Assembly: GCF_027887165.1 (NCBI RefSeq)
Contig: NC_077230.1
Location: 346,327,989-346,391,988 of the forward strand
Length of the DNA stretch: 64,000 nucleotides
Reading direction: 5' to 3'
Source: Monodelphis domestica
Lineage: Eukaryota; Chordata; Mammalia; Didelphimorphia; Didelphidae
Part shown: positions 35,601 to 47,600 of the stretch, one piece after another
Layout: every line of letters starts with the position of its first letter
Numbering within the stretch: the stretch's first letter is position 1
Notes under the pieces: model-generated
What the model was told of the DNA's origin: nothing
What the model saw: only the letters and a program-made list of their open reading frames with translations
Database searches by the model: none
Made by a program: the position numbers and the translations under genes

Positions 35601-38600
35601 TCCTAGATCCCTGCAGATTGTTCAGGGACATTACACCGCCACTAATGGAGAAGTCCATTACGTTCTATTGTACCACAGTGTATCAGTCTCTGTGTACAAT
35701 GTTCTCCTGGTTCTGCTCCTTTCGCTCTGCATCACTTCCTGGAGGTCGTTCCAGTCTCCATGGAATTCCTCCACTTTATTATTCCTTTTAGCACAATAGT
35801 ATTCCATCACCAACATATACCTGATTTGTTCAGCCATTCCCCAATTGATGGGCATCCCCTCCTTTACCAATTTTTGGCCACCACAAAGAGCGCAGCTATG
35901 AATATTCTTGTACAAGTCTTTTTCCCCATTATCTCTTTGGGGTACAAACCCAGCAGTGCTATGGCTGGATCAAAGGATAGACTTTCTTTTATCGCCCTTT
36001 GGGCATAGTTCCAAATTGCCCTCCAGAATGTTTGGATCAGTTCACAACTCCACCAGCAATGAATTAATGTCCCTACTTGGCCACATCCCCTCCAGCATTC
36101 ACTGCTTTCCTTTGCTGTCATGTTAGCCAATCTGCTAGGTGAGAGGTGATACCTCAGAGTTGTTTTGATTTGCAACTCTCTGATTATAAGAGATTTAGAA
36201 CACTTCTTCATGTACTTATTAATAGTTTTGATTTCTTTGGCTGCAAACTGCCTGTTCATGTCCCTTGCCCATTTATCAATTGGAGAATGGCTTGATTTTT
36301 TTGTACAATTGATTTAGCTCTTTATAAATTTGAGTAATTAAACTTTTGTCAGAGGATTCTATGAAGATTTTTTCCCCAATTTGTTGTTTCCTTTCTGATT
36401 TTAGTTACATTGGTTTTGTTTGTACAAAAGCTTTTTAATTTGATGTAGTCAAAATTATTTATTTTACATTTTGTGATTCTTTCTATGTCTTGCTTGGTTT
36501 TAAAGTCTTTCCCCTCCCAAAGGTCTGACATGTATACTATTCTGTGTTTACCCAATTTACTTATGGTTTCCTTTATGTTTAAGTCATTCACCCATTTTGA
36601 ATTTATCTTGGTGTAGGGTGTGATGTGTTGATCAATTCCTAATCTCTCCCACACTGTCTTCCAATTTTCCCAGCAGTTTTTATCAAATAGTGGATTTTTG
36701 TCCCAAAAGCTGGGATCTTTGGGTTTATCATATACTATCTTGCTGAGGTTGCTTGCTCCCAGTCTATTCCACTGATCCTCCTTTCTGTCTCTTAGCCAGT
36801 ACCAAATTGTTTTGATGACTGCTGCTTTGTAATATAGTTTGAGGTCTGGGACTGCAAGGCCCCCATCATTTGTGTTTTTTTTTTCATTATTTCCCTGGAT
36901 ATCCTTGATCCTTTGTTCTTTCAAATTAACTTTGTTATGTTTTTTTCTAAATCAGTAATTTTTGGGGAGTTCAATGGGTATGGCACTAAATAGATAAGTT
37001 TGGGTAGGATGTTCATTTTTATTATATTGGCTTGTCCTATCCAAGAGCAGTTAATGTTTTTCCAATTGCTCAAGTCTAGTTTTAGTTGTGTGGAGAGTGT
37101 TTTGTAGTTTTGTTCATATAGTTCCTGTGTTTGTCCCAGGAGATAGATTCCTAGGTATTTTATTTTGTCTAAGGTGATTTTGAATGGGATTTCTCTTTCT
37201 AGTTTTTGCTGCTGAGCTGTGTTGGAGATATATAGAAATGCTGATGACTCATGTGGGTTTATTTTGTATCCTGCAACTTTGCTAAAGTTGTTGATTATTT
37301 CAATTAGCTTTTTGGTTGAATCTCTAGGATTCTTTAAGTAGACCATCATGTCATCTGCAAAGAGCGATAACTTGGTCTCCTCCTTGCCTATTTTGATGCC
37401 TTCAATTTCTTTTTCTTCTCTAATTGCTATTGCTAGTGTTTCTAGTACAATGTCAAATAGTAGAGGTGATAATGGGCATCCTTGTTTCACTCCTGATCTT
37501 ATTGGGAATGCATCTAGTTTATCCCCATTGCAGATGATATTAGCTGATGGTTTTAGATATATACTGTTTATTATTTTTAGGAAAGACCCTTCTACTCCTT
37601 TGCTTTCTAGTGTTTTTAATAGGAATGGGTGTTGTATTTTATCAAAGGCTTTTTCTGCGTCTATTGAGATAATCATGTGGTTCTTGTTGGTTTGCTTGTT
37701 GATGTGGTCAATTATGTGGATGGTTTTCCTAATATTGAACCAGCCCTGCATCCCTGGTATAAATCCTACTTGATCATGGTGGATGACCCTTCTGATCACT
37801 TGCTCGAGTCTTTTTGCTAGTATCCTATTTAAGATTTTTGCATCTAAATTCATTAGGGAGATTGATCTATAATTTTCTTTCTCTGTTTTTGACCTGCCTG
37901 GTTTTAGAATCAGTACCATGTTTGTGTCATAAAAGGAGTTTGTTAGAACTCCCTCTTTGCTTATTATGTCAAATAGTTTGTATAGTATTGGGATTAACTG
38001 TTCTCAGAATGTTTGATAGAATTCACTTGTGAATCCGTCGGGCCCTGGGGATTTTTTCTTAGGGAGCTCTTTGATGGCCTGTTGGATTTCATTTTCTGAT
38101 ATAGGATTATTTAAGAATTCTATTTCTTCTTCTGTTAGTCTAGGCAGTTTGTATTTTTGTATATATTCATCCATATCACCTAAATTGGTGTCTTTATTGC
38201 CACATAATTGGGCAAAGTAATTTTTAATGATTGCCTTAATTTCCTCTTCATTGGAAGTGATGTCCCCCTTTTCATCTTTGATGCTGTTAATTTGCTTTTC
38301 TTCTTTCCTTTTTTTAATTAGATTGACCAGTACTTTTGTCTATTTTGTTTGTTTTTTCAAAGTACCAGCTTCTTGTCTTATTTATTAAATCAATAGTTCT
38401 ATCACTTTCGATTTTATTAATTTCTCCCTTAATTTTTAGGATTTCTAGTTTGGTTTTCTGCTGGGGGGTTTTAATTTGATCGATTTCGAGTTTTTTCATT
38501 TGCATTTCCAATTGATTGATCTCTGCTCTTAACAGAATGTAATTACCTTCCCTATCCCTTTTAATCAGGTCTATTTTTGCTTTGGCTTTATCAGATATCA

Positions 38601-41600
38601 TGATTGCAACTCCTGCCTTCTTTCTGTCAGTTGAGGCCCAGAAGGTCTTACTCCATCCTTTAATTCTGACCTTTTGGGTGTCTACCCGCCTCATGTGTGT
38701 TTCTTGGAGACAACATAGGGTTTTGGATTCTAATCCATTCTGCTATTCATCTACGTTTTATGGGTGAGTTCATCCCATTCACGTTCAAAGTTATGATTGT
38801 CACTTGTGGACTCCCTAGCATTTTGATATCCTTCCCTAATTGTAACCTTTCTTCTTCAGCTCTAACTTTTTAATCCAGTGATTTATTTTAAATAAGTCCC
38901 CCTTGTCCCCTCCCTTGATATATTTCCCTTTCTACCCCCTCCCTTTTTGTTCCCTCCCCCAACCCCCTCTTCTTCCCTCCCTTTTTTATGTTCTCTCCCC
39001 CTCTAGCCCCCTTGGTTTTCCCTTCTCCCTACCCTTGTTGGGTAAGATAGAATTCAAGATCCTAATGGATCTGGATGTTCTTCCCTCTCAGAGTTGATTT
39101 CACTGAGAGTAAGGTTTAAGTAAAAACTCTCTTCCTCTCCTTCTTATAGGAGTTTTCTTCCCCTTCCCTTCCTGTGTGAATCTTTGTGTGAGAAAGATTA
39201 TTCTATTTGGTCTTTCTTTTCCCCCTATTTACACATTACATTTTCCCCACGTATTAATATACATAGATTGATATAAATATAGTCCTAATAGAAGAGAGTT
39301 TGAATAAAAGAAAAAGATAACATTTTTCTCCTTTTCCCTTTCCTTCATATTTACCTTTTCAGGTATTCCATGCTCTTTGTTTTTTGATATCGAACTTTCC
39401 ACAGAGCTCTGGTCTTTTCTTTGCAAAAACTTGGAAATCTTCTATTTTGTTGAATGCCCATACTTTCCCTTGGAAGTATATAGTCAGTTTTGATGGGTAG
39501 CTGATTCTTGGTTGAAGGCCCAGCTCTCTTGCCTTTCTGAAAATCATGTTCCATGCCTTACGATCATTCAGAGTAGAACTTGCAAGGTCTTGTGTGACCC
39601 TGATTGGCATTCCTTTATATCTCAATCGTCTTTTTCTGGCTTCTTGTAAGATTTTTTCTTCTTCTTGAAAGCTGCGGAATTTGGCAATTACATTCCTGGG
39701 AGTTGTCTTTTGGGGATTTAGTGTAGAGGGTGTTCTGTGAGCTCTTTCAGTGGCTATATTGCCCCCTTGTTCTAGAATCTCTGGGCAATTTTCTTTGATT
39801 ATCTCTTGTATTACGATGTCGAGTTTGCTGTTTATTTCTGACTTTTCTGGTAGTCCAATTATTCTTAAATTGTCTCTTGTCCCTCTATTTTCCAAGTCTA
39901 TGACCTTGTCGGTGAGATATTTTATGTTCTCTTCTAATTTCTTGGTCTTTTGGCTTTGCTTTATTAATTCTTGCTCGTTTTCTTCCAGTTGGCTGATTCT
40001 GACTTTTAAAGCCTTGTTTTCCTTTTCAGTTTGGTCAAACTGGTTTTGTAGATGGGTGAATTTCTTTTGCATTATTTCCCACTTTTCCTCCCAGAAGGCT
40101 TCTATCGTTTTGATCATTTCCGATTCAAATTCTTCATGGGATTGTGGAGAGTTTCTGTTTCCTTTGGAAGGTTTCGGAGCATTTGCTTGTGTTTCCTCTT
40201 TTATCTCCTCTGTATTTTGTATTTTTGCTCCATAAAATGTGTCTGAAGTCACCCCCTTCTTCCTGTTTTTCTTGGAGTGTTGAGGCTTTTCTGTGGTGTT
40301 TGCCATCTCTATTTGAGTGGGGAGGTCTAGCTTTTCTTATCTCTGTCTGGTGTTCAGAGGCTTTAGCCCCAGGTAACTTGTCCATTTGTGGATGTTACTG
40401 CTCTCAGTTCCTTCCCGATGCTTCTTCGTTGCCTTACTCCCATGCTCTGAGCCTGGCTTTGCACTGTCCCCGGGGTATCTCAGAGCCTTTGTGGGCCAGA
40501 GAGGCCTGCACTCTGAGGGAGGAGGGGCCGAGGTTTCCCGGAGCTCTGAGGGCTCCTGATAGGATTAACTTCCTCTGGGTGGGATTGAGTGTGTCTTAAA
40601 GCAGGGACCTTCCCTGAGACTAGGAAGGAAGGATCCAGCCAGGGGGCTACAGGCTCCCCTCTGTCTCTCTCTGTTTCCCTGCTATCTGGGTGCCCCTGCG
40701 ACTGGCTCAGGTTGTTTTCAGGGTGCAGCCTTCAGAATAGTCAGCCTTGAGGCCCTTTTGCTGGCTCTTAGGTTCCCGCTGCTGCCTCGGACTCAGCACT
40801 CTGGGTTGGGGGGGATGGGTCCTGGGACCTTCCTTCTGCCTACCCCTTAGATCCAAGTGATCTCTGGTTCTGGCTTTTGGGGGGCCGTACCTTTTGATCC
40901 AGGTCCAGGAGGAGGGTTCCGGGGGTCTATCCTGTTGTTTGTTTTGAATTTCGGTGTCCTAGAAGCATACAGTTTGAGATCAGTAAGGAAAGGGTTTCCG
41001 GAGATCTGAACTTTAGCTCTCCCTAAGCCACCATCTTGACTGGAACTCAAATCAGACAGAATTAAGAAAGGTCTCCTAAGAAGCCCAATGGCCTCCTAGG
41101 CACAGTGTCACAAAATTATAGAATCCCAGCCTCTCCGACCTGATTGAGAACAAAGAAGTCACATCAAAGCAGAAAATCACATCTACTATATCCCCATCAA
41201 GGGGTCATTCAAGCCTCCACTTGAAGCCTTGTCATGATGGAGAACTCACTACCTCTTGAGGCGGTCCACACCACTCTTGGATGTCTTTTCCTCATTCTAA
41301 AACCATCCTCACCACAACCTCCCTACATTGTTTCTAGTTCTCTCCTCTGGGGCCACCCAGAGCAAGTATAATCACTATTTTCCATGACAATTTTTTCAAT
41401 GTTTGAAGACAGTGATCAAGTGTCTCTTAAGTCTTAAGACTAAATATTCCACTCAGCATAGTGGCACACTCCTGTGATTCCTGCAACCAGGAAGGCTGGA
41501 GCTGTTGGATCACCTGAGCTTGGAAGTTCTGAATTTTAATGTACTAAATCATCAATGTCCCCACCAGGTCTGGAACTATTATGCCCTGGGGCCACCAGCC

Positions 41601-44600
41601 TGCCTAAGGACAGGCAAACCAGTCCAGGCTGCAAATGGGGTAGATCAAAGCTCCTACAAATACCAGCAATGAAGCCCTCTCAAAAAAAAAATTTTTTTTA
41701 ATTGTTCCTAGATAAATTAGACAAATTTCTGCTGAAGGAGGCTGAAGATTCGATGACTCAGGAAAATAGTCGGACAAAAGAGGGCAAAGTGGCTTAGTGG
41801 TTTGAGAGCCAGGCCTAGAGATGAGAGGTCCTAAATTCAAATTTGACCTCAGGCTAGGCAAAGGGGGTTAAATGACTCGATCAGGGTCACACAGATAAGA
41901 AGTGTCTGAGGCCAGATTTGAACCCAAGACCTACATGTTTTTTATAAAGCCATTGAGAGATATATAGACAGAGGCTCTCTCTTTATCCTCATGTATCTGA
42001 CAATAACCAATCTTTGAACTTTACAAAAATCTTAAAGTATGGTCGTCACTCAATAGTTTTCATTCGTGTCTAACACTGTGACCCCATTTGGGATTTTCTT
42101 GGCAAAGACACTGGAGCAAATTGCCATTTCCTTCTCCAGCTCATTTTACAGTAGAGGAAACTGAGGCCAATAGGGTTAAGTAACTTACCCAGGGTTACAT
42201 AGCTAGTGAGTGTCTGAGGCTGGATTTGAACTCAGGAAGATGAGTCTTCCTGACCCCAGGCCTGGCACTCTCTCCACTACTCCACCTACCCACCTCTTAT
42301 GTCCCTGTTGTATCTGATTGCATTTTGCAGTTACCTGTATTGGAGCTGGTAATCCTCTCCTAGACCATAAGATCCATCAAGGCAGAAAGAGTGCCTTATC
42401 TAAATCATGTGTCTCTCCCAGAACCTAGGACAGAGCTCTGCTTAAAGTCAGTGTTTAATCAAAATGAATGTAATTGAACTGAGAATCTAGCCCAGCCAAA
42501 TGAGCAAAGTGGGCCCGGGAGATGTGAAGCAGCCAATCCCAAATCATGGCGCTTTTCTGCACAGAGACTGGACTCGAATCATGATTACACTCCAAACTAA
42601 AACTTTCTTAGAGTGGCAGAAAAGGGAAGAGATGACTCTGGAAAGGTTCTGGCAGAGGCCTGACAGGATGCTGACTCACCCCGCCGTTTTCTCTCTCCTC
42701 CTCCTTCTTTGCCCCGCGACAGACTCCAGCATCATCGTCCGGATCCTGGCAGGATGCACAACGGGGGCCATGGCTGTGACCTGTGCTCAACCCACAGATG
42801 TGGTGAAGGTGCGTTTCCAGGCCAGTGTCCGACTGGGACCAGGAAGCTGCAGAAAGTACAGTGGGACAATGGATGCCTACAGGACAATTGCCAGGGAGGA
42901 AGGGATCAGGGGCCTGTGGAAAGGTGGGTCTTAGCTCTGAGTGCCTGGGGACTGAGGAGCCAGTGTTACCCAGACAGGATAATAAATGGGTGGAGGAGCA
43001 GCCCCTACCCAGCTACTACACCCACCACCCAGACCCAGGGAGCAGAGTTCCCCTAACAATAGCAATGGCCGCATCTCTAAGGTTTGCAAAGCACTTTCCT
43101 CACAACACCTGTGAGGGAGGTCACACAAGTATTCCCAGTTTACACAGGGAGAAACAAATAGCTTGCCTCCAGTCACAGCACTAGGAAGCATTGGAGCTAG
43201 GATTTAAACCCACGCCTTGTGATTGTGAGTGCAGCCCCCCTTTCTCCACACAGCCCAGGTACTAACACCTTTTATAATCTGGAAGAAGGAAACGTTCCAG
43301 TCACCTGCTGTCACCCACAGTCTCCTTCAATTATCACTCAGCAGATCTCTGACTCAGATCATTCTGTGATCCTTGCATGCATGAGATTCAGCCGAGGGCT
43401 CTGGAGATATTTTGCCTTGAGAAAAAGCTCTGGAGGCATAGGGAATAGTTACTATTTTCTAAAATCTGATGGCTTATCCTAGAGAAGAGGGAGCATAATT
43501 CTCTTCCTTGGTCTCGTGAGGCAGAATTAAAATCAGTAGGAAGGAATCAGAAGAAATTTTAGCTCAATAGAACTTCCTAACCATAACCAGTCCAGAGTGT
43601 TGCAGTGGTAGGTAATGAGCTCCTCCACCCTTGAGGTATTCAAGCAGAAGCTCAATAACTGACTGTTGGGGAAACCACAGAGAGGATTTCTGCTCCAGAG
43701 TCTAGGAGGTTGGACTAACTGACTTTTCTAGTCTCTTCTATGTATAAAGGCATGCTAGGACTATTATCAAAGTATGTGGAAGGGTTGGTGTCCTTGGAAT
43801 GCCATTACTCATCTAAGAGGCCTGGTGGATTTGGAATCACAAAATCCTAAGTTAAAATCCTGCCTCAAATACTTACTAGCTGAGTGACCCTTGGCATGTC
43901 ATTTAGCCTCTGTTTGCCTCAGTTATAAAATGGGAATAATAATAGCATCTACTTCATGAAGTTGTCAAGAGGTTCAAAAAAGATAACCCATGTAAAGTTG
44001 CAAGCCTAGAAGTGCTATACAGATGTCATTTTTTATTGTGATGAAAAGCCCTGGGTCCCAGCTCTGCCCTGTGGTCCCTGGGAAATTCCTTCTCTTCTCT
44101 GAATCTATTCCTTACCCATAGAATATGGAGCTCCAGGAGACTTCCTGCTCTGTTCCCCTTGTTTGAAAGTCCCTTTCAGACCCAATATGCTGAGTTTTCC
44201 TCCAGTAAAGTCCTATTCTGATACTTCATTGTGGTGTGTTGATACCAATGGATTTTGCTGATAGATTTGCTGATAGAACTCAAACCCAGGCAGCTCTTAT
44301 CAAGCTGGAAAAGTTGCAGTCTGTGTGCATCCCCAGGCTGCCCTCAAGAGTATTAATTTCTTTTTTATTAAACCATGCCTAGGTCTGGTTCTCATTGGAC
44401 TGAGCTACCCAGCTGCCCCCAAGAGTATTAATGTCTTGGTTGCAGCAAATTCCACTGAGTCCTAGCCGAGAAGGGATGATTGGCATGGGTGGAAGAGGCA
44501 TTCTTGTACCTACAAATTCATAGAACCTTTCCATACTGACATTCTGTGTTCCAGGATCCTAGCACTAACCTGCCTCCAGGGCAGTTGGGAGATTCAAATG

Positions 44601-47600
44601 AAATAAGATCTACAAAGTGCCTTGTAAACCTTAAAGCCCCAGAGAATTGAGGGATGTTGTTATTAAGTCTTCCCTACCCATCAGCCTTTTGTCTGTTGAA
44701 TCTCTAGTCATCCTTCAAAGCCCAAATCAAGTTCTCTTTCCATCAGTAAAGCCTTGCTCAATCCTCCCAGGTGACGATGCACTTCCCTCATAGAACACTT
44801 TCTCTCCCATCCTCTGTATTTGCCATGTAATCATGTATATTATAGGGGCACCTTGTAGGCACAGTGGATTGTAAAGCCAGGCCCAGGGATGGGAGGTCCC
44901 AGGTTCAAATATGACCTCAGACACTTCCCAGCTGTGTGACCCTGGGCAAGTCACTTGACCTCCATTGCCTAGCCCTTACCACTCTTCTGCCTTGGAACTG
45001 ATACTTAGTATTGATTCTAAGACAGAAGGTAAGGGCTTAAAAAAATAGTTTATAATATAGTTATCTATTTATGCCCACATATTAATATATTACATAATAA
45101 CACATGTCATTACATAATATATAATTTTAATATTTAATATACTTATCTAGGTTTATAGATTATCTCTATTTAGCTTGTGAATTCCATGAGCACAGAGAAT
45201 GAGGTTTATCTAAACTTCCTATCTCCTCCAGAGCCAAGCACTGAACTCTGCTCACAACAGACACAAGAAGTGATTATTGTTTTTAAGGGGTCCCACCTCC
45301 TTCAGCTCAAACACTCTTTATTCAGAGCTCTAATTTCCTTTTTAACTTTGCTATTTTAGACTCTAGAATAACTAGATTCTAAATAAGCAATAGAAAAGAG
45401 AACACACCCTTTGAAAGGTAACCTAAAGCCTTTTTTTTGTTCTGGACTCCTTGGGCAGTTTGATGAAGTCTGTGGATGACTATTCCCCACCCTTCTGAGA
45501 ATAAGATTTTTATATGAATAAAACAGAGTGCACAGGATTATGAAGAAAATAAATTGTGGTGAAATCAAAATGTAATTTTCTATCTCATTCAAGTTCAGAG
45601 TCACTGAAAGCAATTCACAAAATGATTGGGAATCTGTGGATCCATGCCCTAAAAGGCACAGACTTAAACAGTGGGATTTCTTTAAATTTAAATTGCTCAC
45701 CCGGCATGTATTTGGAAGAAAAGATAGGCCTGACTATAACATAAGACACAATCCTACCCTTTTTTATTCTGTAAGCCTGTAGGAGAAACTGCAATATATC
45801 AGCTCCCATTTCCATCCCATTTGGGGCATGTGCACAGCACTTTCCTCACAACAGCTAGTATATCCAGAGACTTCCCTTCTTCCCCATGCAGTATCTAAGG
45901 GGAAGAGACCAGAAGCAGAGGCGCCTTCAGACTCCACAGCCAGCCAGGTCTCTTCTGCCTCAATCAGGCCTTCTCATCAGCACCATGTTCAAATGTAGTG
46001 AAAAGTTCGAGTCCTGGTCTCTGTTCGGAGGTAGGACTCAGACAGAAGGTTCCAGTTCTGTCACTAACTCAATAATTTTTTAAGCAGGTCTCTTAGTTTC
46101 TTCATCCAGGAAATAAAAGAATCAAACCAGAAGGTTTCTAAAACAGGGGCTCCTAACCTTTTGTGTGTCACAGATAACTTTGACAGCCTAGATTCCTTCC
46201 AAAAATAATATTTTTTTAAATTCATAATTGAAGGAAATGCTAAACTCCAGTTAGATATAAATGAAAATAAAGTTATCATTTTCTTTCTTCCCATTTTTCA
46301 CAAAAATGTTTCCAAAACTATCCACCAAATCTATCCATGGGCCCCAGTTTAAGAACTCTTCCCTGTCCCAGGGACCATTCCAGATGACACTCTTCTGCAG
46401 AAGACTTGAATGAAGGCATGGCCTTACCCTTAGGCCCTGAGGATTCCGCTTAGAGATAAGGAAGGACTTTACAGTGTCATTAACCATCTTGTTGCAGGAA
46501 GAGAGTTGAGGCCTGAGCTTTAAACCTAGGGCAGAGTCTCCTATGACTGTAATATGTGAAATCCTCAGCAAAAATACAGGATGAGATTAAATGACCGGCA
46601 GAGGATTCTATTGCTGTGTATTATAGCTAGGTATTGTCTTACCCATCTAATAAACAGTGAGCTCTGTGAGGTAAGGGACCATAACTCATCTAGATTTGCC
46701 ATTTCTTTTTTTTTTTAAACCCTTACCTTCTGTTTTAGTAACAACTCTAAGACAGAAGGGCAAAAGCTAAGCAAACAACTTGCCCAGGATCTCACAGCTA
46801 GGAAGTGTCTGAGGTCTGATTTGAACTCAGGTCCTCCCACTTTTAGGCTTGGTGCTCTATCCACTGTATTATCTAGTTGCCCTAGATTTGCCATTTCTCC
46901 CAGAGCTTAGCATTGTGCTTCTAATCTAGTAGGCAACTAACATTTATTGAATAAAATTAAAATGACTCCTATCCCTCCTGACCCATTCCTTTCTGTCTCT
47001 CTAACAGGAACTTTGCCCAACATCACCAGAAATGCCATTGTCAACTGTGCTGAGATGGTGACTTATGACATGATAAAGGAGGCCCTGATAGATCGCCACC
47101 TGATGACGGGTAAGGCCTTGGGCTTTTCTATCAGTAGCACAATTTTCGTCTCCCTCCTCAGACTCCTTTAGTGAAGCAAGACTCTGGAAGACACGGGCAC
47201 TGACACCAGGACGGAAATCAACCTTGAGGCAACTGGCACCTGCCTGTGGGTCTCTCAGTAGGTCAAACAATCCCAGCTCCCTGAAAAGGAAAGCCATCGG
47301 TCCTGCCCTCCTTGGATCACAATGTTAGAGTTGGAAGGAACTTTCAAGAAGATTTAGGCTAATGTTCTCAATGGACAGGTAAAAAAGCCAAGGCCCAGAG
47401 ATGTTTCCCAAGATCACACAGGAAGCGGAGGCGGGTTGTCCAGATCAAAATACAGCACCCTTTCCACTGTACTGCAAAGCATTCCAAAGAGTTTATAGTC
47501 TCTCCATAAAACAACAATTAAGTACTTAACTGCATAGCACTCATAGAAACACCACTGGCCTAAAATCCAGAAGACCTGGGTTAGTGTTCCAATTCTTATT

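Larger units (their letters stand above)
35318..41046 (-). mobile_element. Nearly full-length L1 LINE, antisense to UCP3
   Basis: The element is 5729 bp, read on the minus strand. It is flanked by a perfect 17-bp target duplication, TCAAATCAGACAGAATT, at 35301-35317 and 41047-41063. The 3' end is the T-run next to the left duplication. The 5' end begins CCAGTCAAGATGGTGGC, which contains a YY1-like site as in other mammalian L1 5' UTRs. In order on the minus strand: 5' UTR (about 41046-40307), open ORF1 (40306-39359), a spacer of about 540 bp rich in pyrimidines on +, damaged ORF2, and a 3' UTR. The perfect duplications and open ORF1 suggest a fairly recent insertion in the marsupial lineage. 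Confidence 0.93.
33766..42722 (+). other. UCP3: UCP3 intron 3 (about 9 kb)
   Basis: It is dominated by an antisense L1 (35318-41046). The L1 is preceded by a MIR-like SINE (about 34.10-34.47 kb) and a degenerate GAACT-type short repeat (34960-35030). It is followed by an L3/CR1-like fragment (about 41.1-41.45 kb), a 7SL RNA pseudogene (41451-41691), a folded SINE pair (41781-41935) and an RTE-tailed SINE (42040-42300). Confidence 0.75.
42924..47007 (+). other. UCP3: UCP3 intron 4 (about 4.1 kb)
   Basis: It contains a MIR-like SINE with an L2-like tail (about 43.80-44.04 kb), a MAR1 SINE on + (44845-45045), an AT-rich tract (45.04-45.16 kb) and an antisense MAR1 with 16-bp target duplications (46707-46882). 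No other gene is seen. Confidence 0.7.
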
